Source: Sulfuricurvum sp. (GTDB taxonomy: Bacteria; Campylobacterota; Campylobacteria; Campylobacterales; Sulfurimonadaceae). From it: a stretch of 64,000 nt of DNA. The first letter of the stretch is position 1. Each line of letters starts with the position of its first letter. The DNA lies in contig JAQTTG010000003.1 of the NCBI GenBank assembly GCA_028710885.1, positions 62,001-126,000 of the forward strand, in the 5' to 3' direction. The position numbers were made by a program, and so were the translations under genes. Below are positions 25,753-36,971 of the stretch, in pieces. The notes beneath the pieces were generated by a model. That model did not search any database, was not told where the DNA came from, and was given only the letters and a program-made list of their open reading frames with translations.

Positions 25753-27135
25753 ATGATAGTCACCAGATTTGCTCCAAGCCCTACGGGGTATTTACATATC
25801 GGCGGTTTACGAACCGCATTGCTCAGTTATCTGTGGGCGCGCCGTAACAATGGAAAATTTTTGCTCCGTATCGAAGATACCGACTTTAGCCGAAACGATG
25901 AAGCCGCAGCTCTTGCGATTGTCGAAGCATTCAAATGGGTTGGATTGGAACATGACGGAACCATCGAATACCAATCCAGCCGATTGGCAATTTATCAAGA
26001 GTACGCCCAAAAGCTCCTCGATAGCGGTAAAGCCTACAAATGTTACATGAGCCGCGAAGAACTCGATGCATTGCGTGAAGAACAGAGCGCGCGTAAAGAG
26101 CGTCCGAAATACGATAACCGTTACCGCGATTTTACGGGGACTCCACCGGAGGGGCGCGAAGCGGTAATCCGTATCAAAGCCCCTTTGGAAGGATCGATTA
26201 CGGTACATGATGGGGTCAAAGGGGACGTTGTGTTCAACGTTGCTGATATACTCGATGATTTTATCATTGCCCGCGCCGATGGTACACCGACGTATAACTT
26301 CGTTGTTGCCGTCGATGATGCATTGATGGGGGTTACGGATGTTATTCGAGGCGATGATCATCTCTCTAACACCCCTAAACAGATCGTCGTGTATGAGGCT
26401 CTCGGCTTTCCGATACCGCGATTTTTCCATGTTCCGATGATCCACAACCATGAGGGCAAAAAGCTCTCAAAACGTGATGGTGCGACCGATGTAATGATGT
26501 ATAAAGAGATGGGTTATGCTCCTGAAGCACTGCTCAATTTCCTCGTCCGTTTAGGATGGAGTCACGGCGATCAGGAGATTTTCTCGATGGCAGAGATGCT
26601 CGAACTCTTTGATCCAAATGATATTAACCGCTCTGCATCGGTCTATAACGTTGAGAAACTTGACTGGCTCAATGCCCACTACATCAAAAACACGCCGAAC
26701 GACAAACTGTGCGAACTGTTGGAGTTTCACGGTGTGATGCTGGTCAGCCATGACAAACGCGAAATCTTGCTCGATGCGCTGAAAGAGCGTTCCAAAACGC
26801 TCGTCGAGATGGCCGCTCAGATCAATGAGATTTTGGTACGTCCTGCGGCATTTGATGAAGCGGCACTGAAAAAAGGGTACAAAGAGGAATCAAAAGCAAT
26901 TTTGATGAGTTTCGCAGAGGCATTAAAAAATAGTGCTGAGCTTCATTTACCAAGCGATTATCACCATGTGATGGAGAGTATTGTGGCACAGTTGGAGATC
27001 GGTTTCGGGAAAATCGGGCAACCGCTTCGCATCGCACTGATGGGGAAACTCTCAGGACCGGGATTGGATACGGTTATGGCGATTATCGGTGTGGACGAGA
27101 CATTGGCGCGTATCGAAGCGCTGTTAAAGCACTAA
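25753..27135 (+). CDS. gltX: Glutamyl-tRNA synthetase
   Basis: Class I aminoacyl-tRNA synthetase of 460 residues that charges tRNA-Glu (many Campylobacterota have two GltX enzymes, one of which charges tRNA-Gln). PSPTGYLHIGG at 8-18 is the HIGH region and KLSKRDG near 236-242 the KMSKS region. The anticodon-binding helical domain fills the C-terminus. The stop overlaps the convergent mqnA stop by four bases, and the terminator lies inside mqnA. Which tRNA is used cannot be decided from sequence alone. Confidence 0.95.
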   Translation: MIVTRFAPSPTGYLHIGGLRTALLSYLWARRNNGKFLLRIEDTDFSRNDEAAALAIVEAFKWVGLEHDGTIEYQSSRLAIYQEYAQKLLDSGKAYKCYMSREELDALREEQSARKERPKYDNRYRDFTGTPPEGREAVIRIKAPLEGSITVHDGVKGDVVFNVADILDDFIIARADGTPTYNFVVAVDDALMGVTDVIRGDDHLSNTPKQIVVYEALGFPIPRFFHVPMIHNHEGKKLSKRDGATDVMMYKEMGYAPEALLNFLVRLGWSHGDQEIFSMAEMLELFDPNDINRSASVYNVEKLDWLNAHYIKNTPNDKLCELLEFHGVMLVSHDKREILLDALKERSKTLVEMAAQINEILVRPAAFDEAALKKGYKEESKAILMSFAEALKNSAELHLPSDYHHVMESIVAQLEIGFGKIGQPLRIALMGKLSGPGLDTVMAIIGVDETLARIEALLKH

Positions 27136-27812
27136 TACCTAATCTTTGAAAGAGAGGGATTTAGCCCTCTCTTTTTCGCTTCTTTCACAAATCGTTTATA
27201 CCCTCTCTCCTCTTTCACACCCACTTTATAACTGATAAACTGTAGATAATGGATGATTTGTTTAGGACTCAGGTTACTTTTGCGAGATACATCCATCAGT
27301 ATGTAGTAGGGTATTTTGATCTTTTTAGCCACAAATGCACGGCTGAGACGGCGCAGTTCATCGTCATGGTGATGGGTACAGAGGAGGGCAAAAACAAACG
27401 GTAATCCCATTCGCTCGTACCAAAGTTCTCCAAGATCGGAGTGTTCACCTCCGCTGTAATAGTAGCGTAACGCTTTGTCTCCGATGAGTACTTCGCCGTG
27501 AACGTCCAAAATCTGTGCGAGGAGATTGGAGGTCGCCGAATCTGCGTCCGCTTTATCAGGATTAGGAAGTGAGAGGACGCTAAGCACTTCACGCTGTGCG
27601 ACGATCCCGACTCCAAAGTGGCGGCAGTTTTTGGCGGTGATGCTGGAGATAAATGCCGCATCGATTCGCCGCATGGCAAACTCACGGTTGAGAGCGGAAG
27701 GGACACCTTTATGATAATGGAGACTTTGATGAAATTGGGTGCTTCGAGAATATCGTTTGATAAAAACATGAAACGGCAGAAGATTTAAAAAATCAATTTT
27801 TCCGAAAATCAA
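27132..27812 (-). CDS. mqnA: MqnA-like menaquinone enzyme (chorismate dehydratase family)
   Basis: Protein of 226 residues in the MqnA/MqnD substrate-binding-like family. MqnA dehydrates chorismate to 3-(1-carboxyvinyloxy)benzoate, the first step of the futalosine route to menaquinone used by Campylobacterota. The N-terminal GKIDFLNLLPFHVF and VPSALNREFAMRRIDAAFISS (about 36-56) are family blocks, and GDKALRY and WYERMGLPFVFALL follow. It is shorter than many MqnA proteins (about 270), mostly through C-terminal trimming. It stands alone with no other mqn gene in the window, as in other Campylobacterota. Confidence 0.85.
   Translation of the reverse strand: MIFGKIDFLNLLPFHVFIKRYSRSTQFHQSLHYHKGVPSALNREFAMRRIDAAFISSITAKNCRHFGVGIVAQREVLSVLSLPNPDKADADSATSNLLAQILDVHGEVLIGDKALRYYYSGGEHSDLGELWYERMGLPFVFALLCTHHHDDELRRLSRAFVAKKIKIPYYILMDVSRKSNLSPKQIIHYLQFISYKVGVKEERGYKRFVKEAKKRGLNPSLSKIRY
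27149..27176 (+). terminator. Intrinsic terminator of gltX
   Basis: A 10-bp stem AAAGAGAGGG/CCCTCTCTTT with an ATTTAG loop runs into T residues. It lies within the 3' coding end of the convergent mqnA. Confidence 0.75.
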
Positions 27813-27885
27813 ACTATCTTCCTCATAAAAATAAAAACCATTATACTAATTGATCCCTGACAAGGGACTGTTATCATGGATTCGA

Positions 27886-27891
27886 TATAAT
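27886..27891 (+). promoter_or_regulatory. Candidate -10 box of moaD-moaE-moeA
   Basis: TATAAT 37 bases before the moaD ATG. A small dyad TCCCT-GACA-AGGGA lies about 20 bases upstream of it and could be an operator, but it matches no site I know. Confidence 0.45.
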
Positions 27892-27928
27892 CATTCTAAA
27901 GAAATATCCTCTAAAGAGATGTATATAC

Positions 27929-28150
27929 ATGATAACAATTGAATTTTTAGGGCCGATACAAAAAGCGGCTATTACAATGGAAGCAGTGTCACTGCGTGAT
28001 GTAGCAGAAGTATTAAAGCAAGATGATGAGTTGGTACAATGGATTGATAATTGTGCGGTAGCGCTAAATGATACCCTTGTCGCATCGCTTGATATTCCTC
28101 TTAAAGATGGAGATAAAATATCTCTGCTCCCTCCGGTATGCGGCGGATGA
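27929..28150 (+). CDS. moaD: Molybdopterin synthase small subunit
   Basis: A 73-residue beta-grasp sulfur carrier. The C-terminal Gly-Gly (PPVCGG) is the site thiocarboxylated for transfer of sulfur to precursor Z. LLPPVCGG and the acidic DGDKISLL are family marks. It is the first gene of a three-gene molybdenum cofactor operon; its stop overlaps the next start. Confidence 0.93.
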   Translation: MITIEFLGPIQKAAITMEAVSLRDVAEVLKQDDELVQWIDNCAVALNDTLVASLDIPLKDGDKISLLPPVCGG

Positions 28151-28599
28151 GTATGTTGGAACTCTATGAGGGGGCATTAAATGTTCCTGAAATCATTACC
28201 CGCTGGTATGCGGAAGAAGCCGATTATAACTACGGTGCCTATATACCTTTTATCGGAACCGTGCGTGCAGAAGATGGGATCGAGGGGCTGAGTTTCGATG
28301 TGTATGAGCCGATTTTGTCCAGTTGGTTCGATACGTGGCAAGCAAAAGCCGAAGCTCTTGGGGCGAAACTCAAAATGGCACACAGTCGAGGGGATGTTTT
28401 GGTACATGAAAGTTCGTATATTGCAGCAGTATTTTCTCCGAAACGTCGTGTTGCATTAGAGATGATCGAGCAGTTTGTCGAGGATTTCAAAGCCTCGGCT
28501 CCGATTTGGAAATATGACCTTAAAGACGGTCAACGGCTCTATGCAGCGGATCGTTCTACGGCGATTCAAGGTGCTGGCATTTTGGGAGGCAAATCATGA
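28147..28599 (+). CDS. moaE: Molybdopterin synthase catalytic subunit
   Basis: Large subunit that, with MoaD, converts precursor Z into molybdopterin. It has 150 residues from the ATG at 28147, chosen for its ATGA overlap with moaD; an ATG at 28138 and one at 28153 are alternatives. FIGTVRAED near 40 and the conserved PIWKYDL lysine near 123 are recognisable. The C-terminus overlaps the moeA start by four bases, again an ATGA type coupling. Confidence 0.9.
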   Translation: MSMLELYEGALNVPEIITRWYAEEADYNYGAYIPFIGTVRAEDGIEGLSFDVYEPILSSWFDTWQAKAEALGAKLKMAHSRGDVLVHESSYIAAVFSPKRRVALEMIEQFVEDFKASAPIWKYDLKDGQRLYAADRSTAIQGAGILGGKS

Positions 28600-29795
28600 T
28601 TTCGTATGAAACCTCTCAAAATATGATCAGTCTTCTTAGTCTAGGGAGTGTCCGAAGCGAACGGGTTGTTTTGACCTCTGCCTTGGGGCGAATTTTGGCA
28701 GAAGACATTGTTGCGAACAGTGATTACCCTCTCCATCCGACCTCGGCGATGGACGGATATGCCATTCTTCACGAAGATTTGGGTGAATATGACACCCTTG
28801 AAATTCTCGGAGACAATCCTGCAGGAGCGGATGAAATCGGTGGTGTGATGAGCGGGGCGTGTATCAAGACCTTTACGGGTTCATTGATGCCTAATGGAGC
28901 CGATACCCTCATACCGATCGAAAACGTCCGTGTTGAGGGATCACATATCGTGATTGAGAAGTCGGTACCGTTCGGTTTCGCGGTACGTCCGGTGGGTGAG
29001 AGTTACCGCGAGGGAGATGTCTTAATTGCGCGTGGAACTAAAATCGGTTTTGCCGAGATTGGTGTGTTGGCAGGGATCAACCGTGTGATGATTCGTGTCG
29101 CACAGCGTCCCCGTGTGGCGATCATCGCAACGGGAAGCGAGATTCTCGATGTGGGTGAGGAGTCTCGCCACGCCGGACAAATCCGAAGCTCCAACAGCTA
29201 CACCCTTCAAGCCCTCGTCGATCAGCTCGGAGGTGAGAGCGTTCAGATGGGGATTGTCGGAGATGATAAAACGGCGATTATGGAGCGCTTTGAAGAGGCT
29301 ATCAGCTCGTGTGACATCGTCGTGAGTACGGGTGGGGTGAGTGTCGGCGATTATGATTTCGTCAAACATATCGTCCCCAAGCTTGGTGCCGAAGTGATCT
29401 TCAAAGGGGTTAATATCAAACCGGGGCAGCACGTCATGGTGGCTCAGCGAGGATCGAAATTTATCGTCTCTCTCCCTGGGTTCGCTTACTCCTCGACCGT
29501 TACTTTTATCCTCTATGCCGCACCGCTGATCGCTCGGATGTTGGGGGTTGAGAATCCCTACGATGTGATCGAAGCAACCCTCAAAGTGCCGTTCGGAAAA
29601 CGCTCAAACAAAAGCGAATTTACCGCGTGCAATCTCTCTTTTGAAGAGGGGCGCTACTGGGTTGATTTCGAGGGGAAAAAGACGGGAAGTTCTGCCATTT
29701 TGACCAATCTTCTCGGCAATGCAGGCTTGATGATTTGTGGTGAAGATGATGGAGATTTGGAAGCGGGAACACTCGTTAGAGTCATTAAACTCTAA
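28596..29795 (+). CDS. moeA: Molybdopterin molybdenumtransferase
   Basis: Inserts molybdenum into adenylylated molybdopterin. The 399 residues fit the family. PTSAMDGYA near 48-56 marks domain I, ATGSEILD near 177, STGGVSVGDYDF near 247-258 the molybdopterin site, and GVNIKPGQHVM near 275. The usual LPGNPVS block reads LPGFAYS here, a departure seen in divergent MoeA copies, so it may be a specialised MoeA. It is last in the operon and ends in a strong terminator. Confidence 0.93.
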   Translation: MISYETSQNMISLLSLGSVRSERVVLTSALGRILAEDIVANSDYPLHPTSAMDGYAILHEDLGEYDTLEILGDNPAGADEIGGVMSGACIKTFTGSLMPNGADTLIPIENVRVEGSHIVIEKSVPFGFAVRPVGESYREGDVLIARGTKIGFAEIGVLAGINRVMIRVAQRPRVAIIATGSEILDVGEESRHAGQIRSSNSYTLQALVDQLGGESVQMGIVGDDKTAIMERFEEAISSCDIVVSTGGVSVGDYDFVKHIVPKLGAEVIFKGVNIKPGQHVMVAQRGSKFIVSLPGFAYSSTVTFILYAAPLIARMLGVENPYDVIEATLKVPFGKRSNKSEFTACNLSFEEGRYWVDFEGKKTGSSAILTNLLGNAGLMICGEDDGDLEAGTLVRVIKL

Positions 29796-29804
29796 CGGTT
29801 TTTT
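29774..29804 (+). terminator. Intrinsic terminator of moaD-moaE-moeA
   Basis: A perfect 9-bp stem CGTTAGAGT/ACTCTAACG contains the moeA stop codon in its 3' arm and runs straight into GTTTTTT. Confidence 0.88.
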
Positions 29805-31125
29805 ATTTCATAATCTTCGCTTTAATCGCTTCTTCTTCAATCAATGATTTGCGGTATTTGACCGCTACGATTTGCTCGGTTTCATTGATAAACCACTCCG
29901 CGATATGCTCGTGTTCCAAGCTATTTAGTTTCTCCATATCGACATGATCCATCGGGATATAGAGGTGAGAAAAGCGGTGAGGGTTTTGCATTTTCAATGT
30001 CCACAACAGCCATAATGTACTGATGACGATTAATGCGATCGTGAACACTTCACGGCTGGAATACTGCAACGCAATCCCCGCTGCCGCTCCACCGATAAAC
30101 GTCATAAAGTAGGCAAATCCATTGGCAATACCCAAAGCCGCCCCTTTTTGGTGAACTTTAGCGTATTTGGAAATCATCGATTGCACCAGCGGTTCCATCA
30201 TATTAAATGCCATAAAAAAGCTCACAACCCCTGTGATAAACTCCCAGCTCTTGGTTGCGAACCCCATAAGGGTAAAGGCTGCGATAAAGAGGACGATCGA
30301 AATCAAAAATATTTCGCGCGGTTTGTTGTACTTTTCTCCGAAAACAGCGGCAGGTCCCATTGCTAAAAGCCCCATGACCATTGCCGGGATAAATGCTTGC
30401 CAGAGGTCTTTTTTGTCCCATAAAAATCCGTATTCAGGTTTGGTCAAAAAGATTGGGATTAGGACGAATGAAACGGTCATTAACCCTTTTTGCATCCCGT
30501 TGGTGATGATCATACTGAGGAGATTCGGATCTTTGAGTATATCTTTTGTTGTAGTTGACGAATGGTAGATATGGCGGATACGCGGTGGGGTCGGAACATT
30601 GGTAAAGAGGACGATCATCGAGAGGATCGACAAAACAGCTGCGATCCAAAACAATGATGAAAATCCAAATCCTGCGGCGATAACAGGTCCAAGAGCCATC
30701 GCAGCGGCGAAGCTGATGGCGATCGTTCCCCCCATAAGAGCCATAGCATGACCCCGTTTCTCTTCATTCACCAGATCGCTGATCATGGCGGGGATGACCG
30801 CACCGATTGCTCCGGCACCTTGTAAAAAGCGTCCTGCCATAAGGGTATAGATATCGGTACTCACTGCACAGACGATTGATCCGACGAGGAAGATGACGAG
30901 CCCGAGCAGAAGAGTCGGCTTGCGCCCGATTTTATCACTCATGATCCCGAAAGGGACTTGAAAAATTGCCTGTGTAAGAGCGTAACCGCCTACGATGACA
31001 CCGATGAGTAGAGGTGTGGCACCTTCGAGATTCAGCGCATAGGCAGAGAGAACCGGAAGTACGAGAAAAAGACCAAAAAATCGGAGCGATAAAATCGCGG
31101 AGAGGGGGAGAACCGTTTTAAACAC
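29803..31125 (-). CDS. MFS transporter, YajR-like
   Basis: Major facilitator protein of 440 residues that starts at GTG 31125. Twelve membrane helices fit. Motif A appears as GIMSDKIGRKPTLL near residues 60-73, and motif B-like RFLQGAGAIGAV near 98-109, the features of drug/H+ antiporters such as YajR. A C-terminal soluble tail of about 60 residues after residue 380 may correspond to the small YAM-like domain of that family. Substrate unknown. Convergent with moeA, divergent from rdgB. Confidence 0.82.
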   Translation of the reverse strand: MFKTVLPLSAILSLRFFGLFLVLPVLSAYALNLEGATPLLIGVIVGGYALTQAIFQVPFGIMSDKIGRKPTLLLGLVIFLVGSIVCAVSTDIYTLMAGRFLQGAGAIGAVIPAMISDLVNEEKRGHAMALMGGTIAISFAAAMALGPVIAAGFGFSSLFWIAAVLSILSMIVLFTNVPTPPRIRHIYHSSTTTKDILKDPNLLSMIITNGMQKGLMTVSFVLIPIFLTKPEYGFLWDKKDLWQAFIPAMVMGLLAMGPAAVFGEKYNKPREIFLISIVLFIAAFTLMGFATKSWEFITGVVSFFMAFNMMEPLVQSMISKYAKVHQKGAALGIANGFAYFMTFIGGAAAGIALQYSSREVFTIALIVISTLWLLWTLKMQNPHRFSHLYIPMDHVDMEKLNSLEHEHIAEWFINETEQIVAVKYRKSLIEEEAIKAKIMK

Positions 31126-31225
31126 CGTGCAACCTTAGATACGTTAAAATTTTCAGTATTATATTACACCCTTAGATGAAACGTCGGGTAAACGCCGAAC
31201 GTTAAAGTCTACTGTAAGGAAAGCA

Positions 31226-31828
31226 ATGAAAATCGTCTTAGCAACGTCAAACAAAGGGAAAGTTCGAGAGATAATCGAGCTTCTCCATGATCGGGAAGTT
31301 TTTCCCTATACCGATTTGATCGAGGGCTTCGAGATCGTCGAAGACGGTGAGACGTTTAAAGCCAATGCGCTGATTAAAGCGCGCGCCGTATACTCGGCAC
31401 TGGGAGATGAAAATGCGATTGTGATCGCCGATGATAGCGGTATCAGTGTCGATGCACTAGACGGTGCTCCGGGGATTTACAGTGCACGGTACGCGGGTGA
31501 GAGTGCAAATGATCGGGATAATCTCCTGAAACTCGTGGACGCACTCAAAGAAAAAGGGTTGAGTACTTCTCCCGCTCACTATACCGCGGCGATTGCGATC
31601 GTTTCGCGAGAAGGGGAAAACTGTGTGCATGGATGGATGCACGGGGATGTGATTACGGAGCTGCGTGGCGAAAACGGATTTGGATACGATCCTATTTTTA
31701 TTCCAAACGGCTTTGAACATACCTTAGGTGAGTTAGATAACGATGTAAAAAAAGGGCTTTCCCACCGTTCCAAAGCGTTGGAATTGGCGAAGATTTTGAT
31801 CGATCAGATCAAATTATTGCGGGTTTAA
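31226..31828 (+). CDS. rdgB: RdgB/HAM1 dITP/XTP pyrophosphatase
   Basis: House-cleaning enzyme that hydrolyses dITP, ITP and XTP to the monophosphates, keeping deaminated purines out of nucleic acids. It has 200 residues. [10 protein letters not shown] at 7-16 binds the nucleotide, [11 protein letters not shown] near 69-79 holds the catalytic Asp, and GFGYDPIF and SHRSKAL are present. AAGGA precedes the ATG. Its stop overlaps the convergent uppP stop by four bases. Confidence 0.95.
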   Translation: MKIVLATSNKGKVREIIELLHDREVFPYTDLIEGFEIVEDGETFKANALIKARAVYSALGDENAIVIADDSGISVDALDGAPGIYSARYAGESANDRDNLLKLVDALKEKGLSTSPAHYTAAIAIVSREGENCVHGWMHGDVITELRGENGFGYDPIFIPNGFEHTLGELDNDVKKGLSHRSKALELAKILIDQIKLLRV

Positions 31829-32604
31829 GCGGGAAGTTCCGTAATTAAATAAAAGAAGATAACCCCGACGATAATGCGGTAAATCGCGAACGGGATAAAA
31901 GTATGGCGGCTAACAAATCCGATAAACGCTTTGACGGTTGCAAGTGCGAAGACAAATGCGGTGATAAAAGCGATGATCAGCATCGACCAATCATCCACAA
32001 CAAGCTCATGGCGATGTTTGAGTAGATCGTATGAGGTCGCGATAAACATCGTCGGAATGGCGAGCAAAAACGAAAACTCGGCGGCACTTTTACGGTTTAA
32101 TCCCATAAACAGTCCCCCGATGAGGGTTGCACCGGAACGGCTGGTTCCCGGAATCATCGAAAAACTTTGAAAAACACCGATCGTAAATGCTTCTCTGAGC
32201 GTCAACTCACCCAAATCTTTCCCCTCATCGATCGCTTTATCTCGACGAAAATACTCAATTACCAAGAATATAATACCGCCTACGATGAGCATAATACTTA
32301 CCGTCTCCACTCCGAAAAGAGCTTTGATATGTTTGTAAAATAAAAAGCCTAATGCTCCGGTGGGGAGAAAAGCGACGGCGATTTTAAACCAGAGGGTTTT
32401 ATCCTGTAGGAGGCGTTGGGCATACAAAAACAAGACAGCGAGGATGCTTCCGAGTTGGATAGAAACTTCGAATGCTTTATGAGCAGCGGTTTGTTGAAGT
32501 CCTAAAAGTTGTGAGGCTAAGATGAGATGTCCAGTGGAGGAGATAGGCAAAAATTCGGTTACACCTTCCAATGCACCCAAAATTAGCGAGTCAAATAATG
32601 TCAT
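31825..32604 (-). CDS. uppP: Undecaprenyl-diphosphatase
   Basis: Integral membrane phosphatase (BacA) that recycles undecaprenyl diphosphate to the monophosphate carrier used for peptidoglycan, O-antigen and the N-glycan made by the pgl genes in this window. The 259 residues give about eight helices. [14 protein letters not shown] at 14-27 and [13 protein letters not shown] near 155-167 are the two catalytic motifs. Single gene. Confidence 0.96.
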   Translation of the reverse strand: MTLFDSLILGALEGVTEFLPISSTGHLILASQLLGLQQTAAHKAFEVSIQLGSILAVLFLYAQRLLQDKTLWFKIAVAFLPTGALGFLFYKHIKALFGVETVSIMLIVGGIIFLVIEYFRRDKAIDEGKDLGELTLREAFTIGVFQSFSMIPGTSRSGATLIGGLFMGLNRKSAAEFSFLLAIPTMFIATSYDLLKHRHELVVDDWSMLIIAFITAFVFALATVKAFIGFVSRHTFIPFAIYRIIVGVIFFYLITELPA

Positions 32605-32717
32605 AGATACTCTTTTTAGCGAAATTCTAACACATGATTATTAACCTTAAACCTCTCCTAACCTCAATTAGGATAAAATGCGCGGATTTATGACACTTTC
32701 CCTCAAGGAATTTTTGA

Positions 32718-33821
32718 ATGTTACTTTTTACTCCCGGACCTACCCCAGTACCTGAATCCGTTCGCGTTGCGATGGCAGGCGAGACACTTCACCACCGCAC
32801 TCCTGAGTTCGAAGCAATTTTTGAGCGAACACGCACGTTGTTGTTTGAACTTCTCGGGATGGATGAGGTATTGATGCTAGCATCCTCAGGAACCGGAGCT
32901 ATGGAGGGGGCAGTGATTAATCTCACTCACTCCAAACTTCTTTCGATCAATTCAGGAAAATTCGGAGAGCGTTTCGGAAAAATCGCGGTGGCACACGGGA
33001 TCGCGAATGTTGAGATTAAACACGAATGGGATACCCCCGCGAGTGTGGAAGAGGTTCAAGCGGCTTTAAACGCAAATCCAGACGTTGATGCCATCGCAAT
33101 TCAAATCTGTGAGAGTGCCGGCGGTTTGCGCCATAGCGTTGAAGCCATTGCAAGCGCGGTAAAAGCACACAATCCATCTATCATGGTGATAGCGGATGGT
33201 ATTACGGCGGTGGGTGTTGAGAAAATCGACGTTACCAACATCGACTGTATCATCTCTGGGAGCCAAAAAGCGTTGATGCTCCCTCCGGGACTTGCGATTA
33301 TGGGACTTTCCAACGCGGCGATTGAGAAGATCGGAAGCGGCAAAGGGTACTATTTCAACCTTGCTACCGAGATCAAAAATCAGCGTAAAAATACTACGGC
33401 TTGGACGGCGGCTACGACGATTACTATTGGTTTGGAAAGTGTCTTGAACCGCATCAAAGCAGAGGGTGGATTGGATAAACTCTACGCCGACACGGCGCGC
33501 CGTGCGAAGGCTACCCGCGAAGCGATGATAGCGATCGGTCTTTCCATCTACCCGATCAATCCTGCCGATTCGATGACGACGGTAGGGGACGTCGAAGCGA
33601 AAAAAATCCGCTCAACCCTCAAGCAATTCGACGTAAACGTCGCGGGTGGACAAGATCATATTAAAGATTCCATTTTCCGTATCAACCACATGGGTCTCAT
33701 CGCTCCGTATGAAGCGTGTTGGGCAGCGAATGCCGTAGAATTGGCACTTGATAAAATGGGTCGCCGCGCGTATGACGGAACCGCAAACCGCGTGTTTAAC
33801 ACCGTCTATTTTGGACTCTAA
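32718..33821 (+). CDS. Class V aminotransferase, alanine-glyoxylate type
   Basis: Pyridoxal-phosphate enzyme of 367 residues. TPGPTPVPE opens the family, ASSGTGAMEG near 57-66 is the phosphate loop, DGITAVG near 156-162 holds the cofactor Asp, and SGSQKALMLPPG near 177-188 carries the Schiff-base lysine. The family includes serine-glyoxylate and alanine-glyoxylate transaminases; the true substrate is not evident. A TAAAAT -10 candidate lies at 32674-32679. The hisZ-like gene follows after four bases, so they are probably co-transcribed. Confidence 0.85.
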   Translation: MLLFTPGPTPVPESVRVAMAGETLHHRTPEFEAIFERTRTLLFELLGMDEVLMLASSGTGAMEGAVINLTHSKLLSINSGKFGERFGKIAVAHGIANVEIKHEWDTPASVEEVQAALNANPDVDAIAIQICESAGGLRHSVEAIASAVKAHNPSIMVIADGITAVGVEKIDVTNIDCIISGSQKALMLPPGLAIMGLSNAAIEKIGSGKGYYFNLATEIKNQRKNTTAWTAATTITIGLESVLNRIKAEGGLDKLYADTARRAKATREAMIAIGLSIYPINPADSMTTVGDVEAKKIRSTLKQFDVNVAGGQDHIKDSIFRINHMGLIAPYEACWAANAVELALDKMGRRAYDGTANRVFNTVYFGL

Positions 33822-33825
33822 TATT

Positions 33826-35933
<2,108 letters not shown>

Positions 35934-35952
35934 CCATTATTGAGGAGCTGCT

Positions 35953-36375
35953 ATGAGCAAATCGCGCTATGAGCCTTTGGTTAAACTCAAGAAAAAGAGT
36001 TTAGACAATGTTGAGCGTGCACTTATAGCAGCGAACAATATGCTCTCATGCGCTTCTGATAAACTCAACCATTCTTATGAAGAACTTTCTCGTATGCACC
36101 TACCATCACAAGGAACTGTAGGTGAATTTTCTCAAGCAACTGCTATGATTCATGCACAACATTTAAGTATTGATCAATATCGTAGCGCTTTGGAACTTGC
36201 AGAGCAGGAACAACGCTATATGCGCGAACGTTTTAAAGAGGCAATGATAGAGTATGAAAAGTTTAAATATTTGGAAGTGCAAGAATTAAATGCAAAGATG
36301 AAACTGATGAAAGCACAGGAATCAAAAATGTTAGATGAAATCGGTACTATGATGTATAAAAGTGAGAGAATATGA
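35953..36375 (+). CDS. fliJ: FliJ-like flagellar export protein
   Basis: Small coiled-coil protein of 140 residues; long amphipathic helices cover nearly the whole chain (for example 15-60 and 75-135). FliJ forms the central stalk of the flagellar export ATPase FliI. In H. pylori the gene after purA (HP0256) is a FliJ relative affecting motility, and this gene holds the same place, 20 bases after purA with a GAGGAG ribosome site. Sequence alone would only say coiled coil; the name depends on synteny. Confidence 0.72.
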   Translation: MSKSRYEPLVKLKKKSLDNVERALIAANNMLSCASDKLNHSYEELSRMHLPSQGTVGEFSQATAMIHAQHLSIDQYRSALELAEQEQRYMRERFKEAMIEYEKFKYLEVQELNAKMKLMKAQESKMLDEIGTMMYKSERI

Positions 36376-36899
36376 GATCGGTAGGATTGATTTTATTTTT
36401 CGGAATATATATATTTGCGGCAACCCAAAATACAAAATCATATGAGTGTACGAAAATTTTTGAAGATCGTAAAAATGAGTTACTGGTTGAATTGGATCAT
36501 ATAGATGAACAGCGACAATCTCTGGATGCATTAAAGCGAGCAACAGAGGAACTATTACGAAAAAAAGAGGCTATGGTACAAGGTAAAGATACAAAAGTTG
36601 ATCAAAAATTGACTGAGATTAAAGAAAAAGAGTCTTCAATTAAAAAGATGTTAGATGAAAACAAAAAAATATTGGATGAAATGAAACAGCTAAAAGTGGA
36701 TAAAGTTTCTCAAACATACGCAAAAATGAAGCCTGCATCTTCGGCACTTATTTTGGCAGAGATGTCAGTATCTGATGCTGCTGATATTCTTAGTACACTT
36801 AATACTAAGGTCGTAGGACAAATATTAGCGAAGATGGAGCCGAAAAAAAGTTCAGCCATTACTGAGAGATTACGCAAAATCCAAGAGCCTACTAAATAA
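36372..36899 (+). CDS. MotE-like periplasmic flagellar protein
   Basis: Exported protein of 175 residues that overlaps fliJ by four bases (ATGA). Signal sequence at 1-17, then a coiled coil (about 30-120) rich in Lys, Glu and Gln, then a MgtE-N-like helical domain with KMKPASSALILAEMSVSDAADIL (about 118-140) and LNTKVVGQILAKMEP. This is the layout of MotE-type proteins, which in Alphaproteobacteria chaperone MotC; the Campylobacter counterpart is Cj1496c by gene order. A flagellar role is inferred from domain and neighbour. Confidence 0.72.
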   Translation: MRSVGLILFFGIYIFAATQNTKSYECTKIFEDRKNELLVELDHIDEQRQSLDALKRATEELLRKKEAMVQGKDTKVDQKLTEIKEKESSIKKMLDENKKILDEMKQLKVDKVSQTYAKMKPASSALILAEMSVSDAADILSTLNTKVVGQILAKMEPKKSSAITERLRKIQEPTK

Positions 36900-36971
36900 C
36901 TCTCTAGTAGCTCTAAGCGATTTCAGAGGTATTTTAGGCTAAAATGCAGAAAATTTCACTCAGGGCTGGCA

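Noticed and set aside
25807-26451. 214-codon minus-strand frame inside gltX
   Set aside because: Antisense shadow of gltX; no ribosome site and no recognisable motif.
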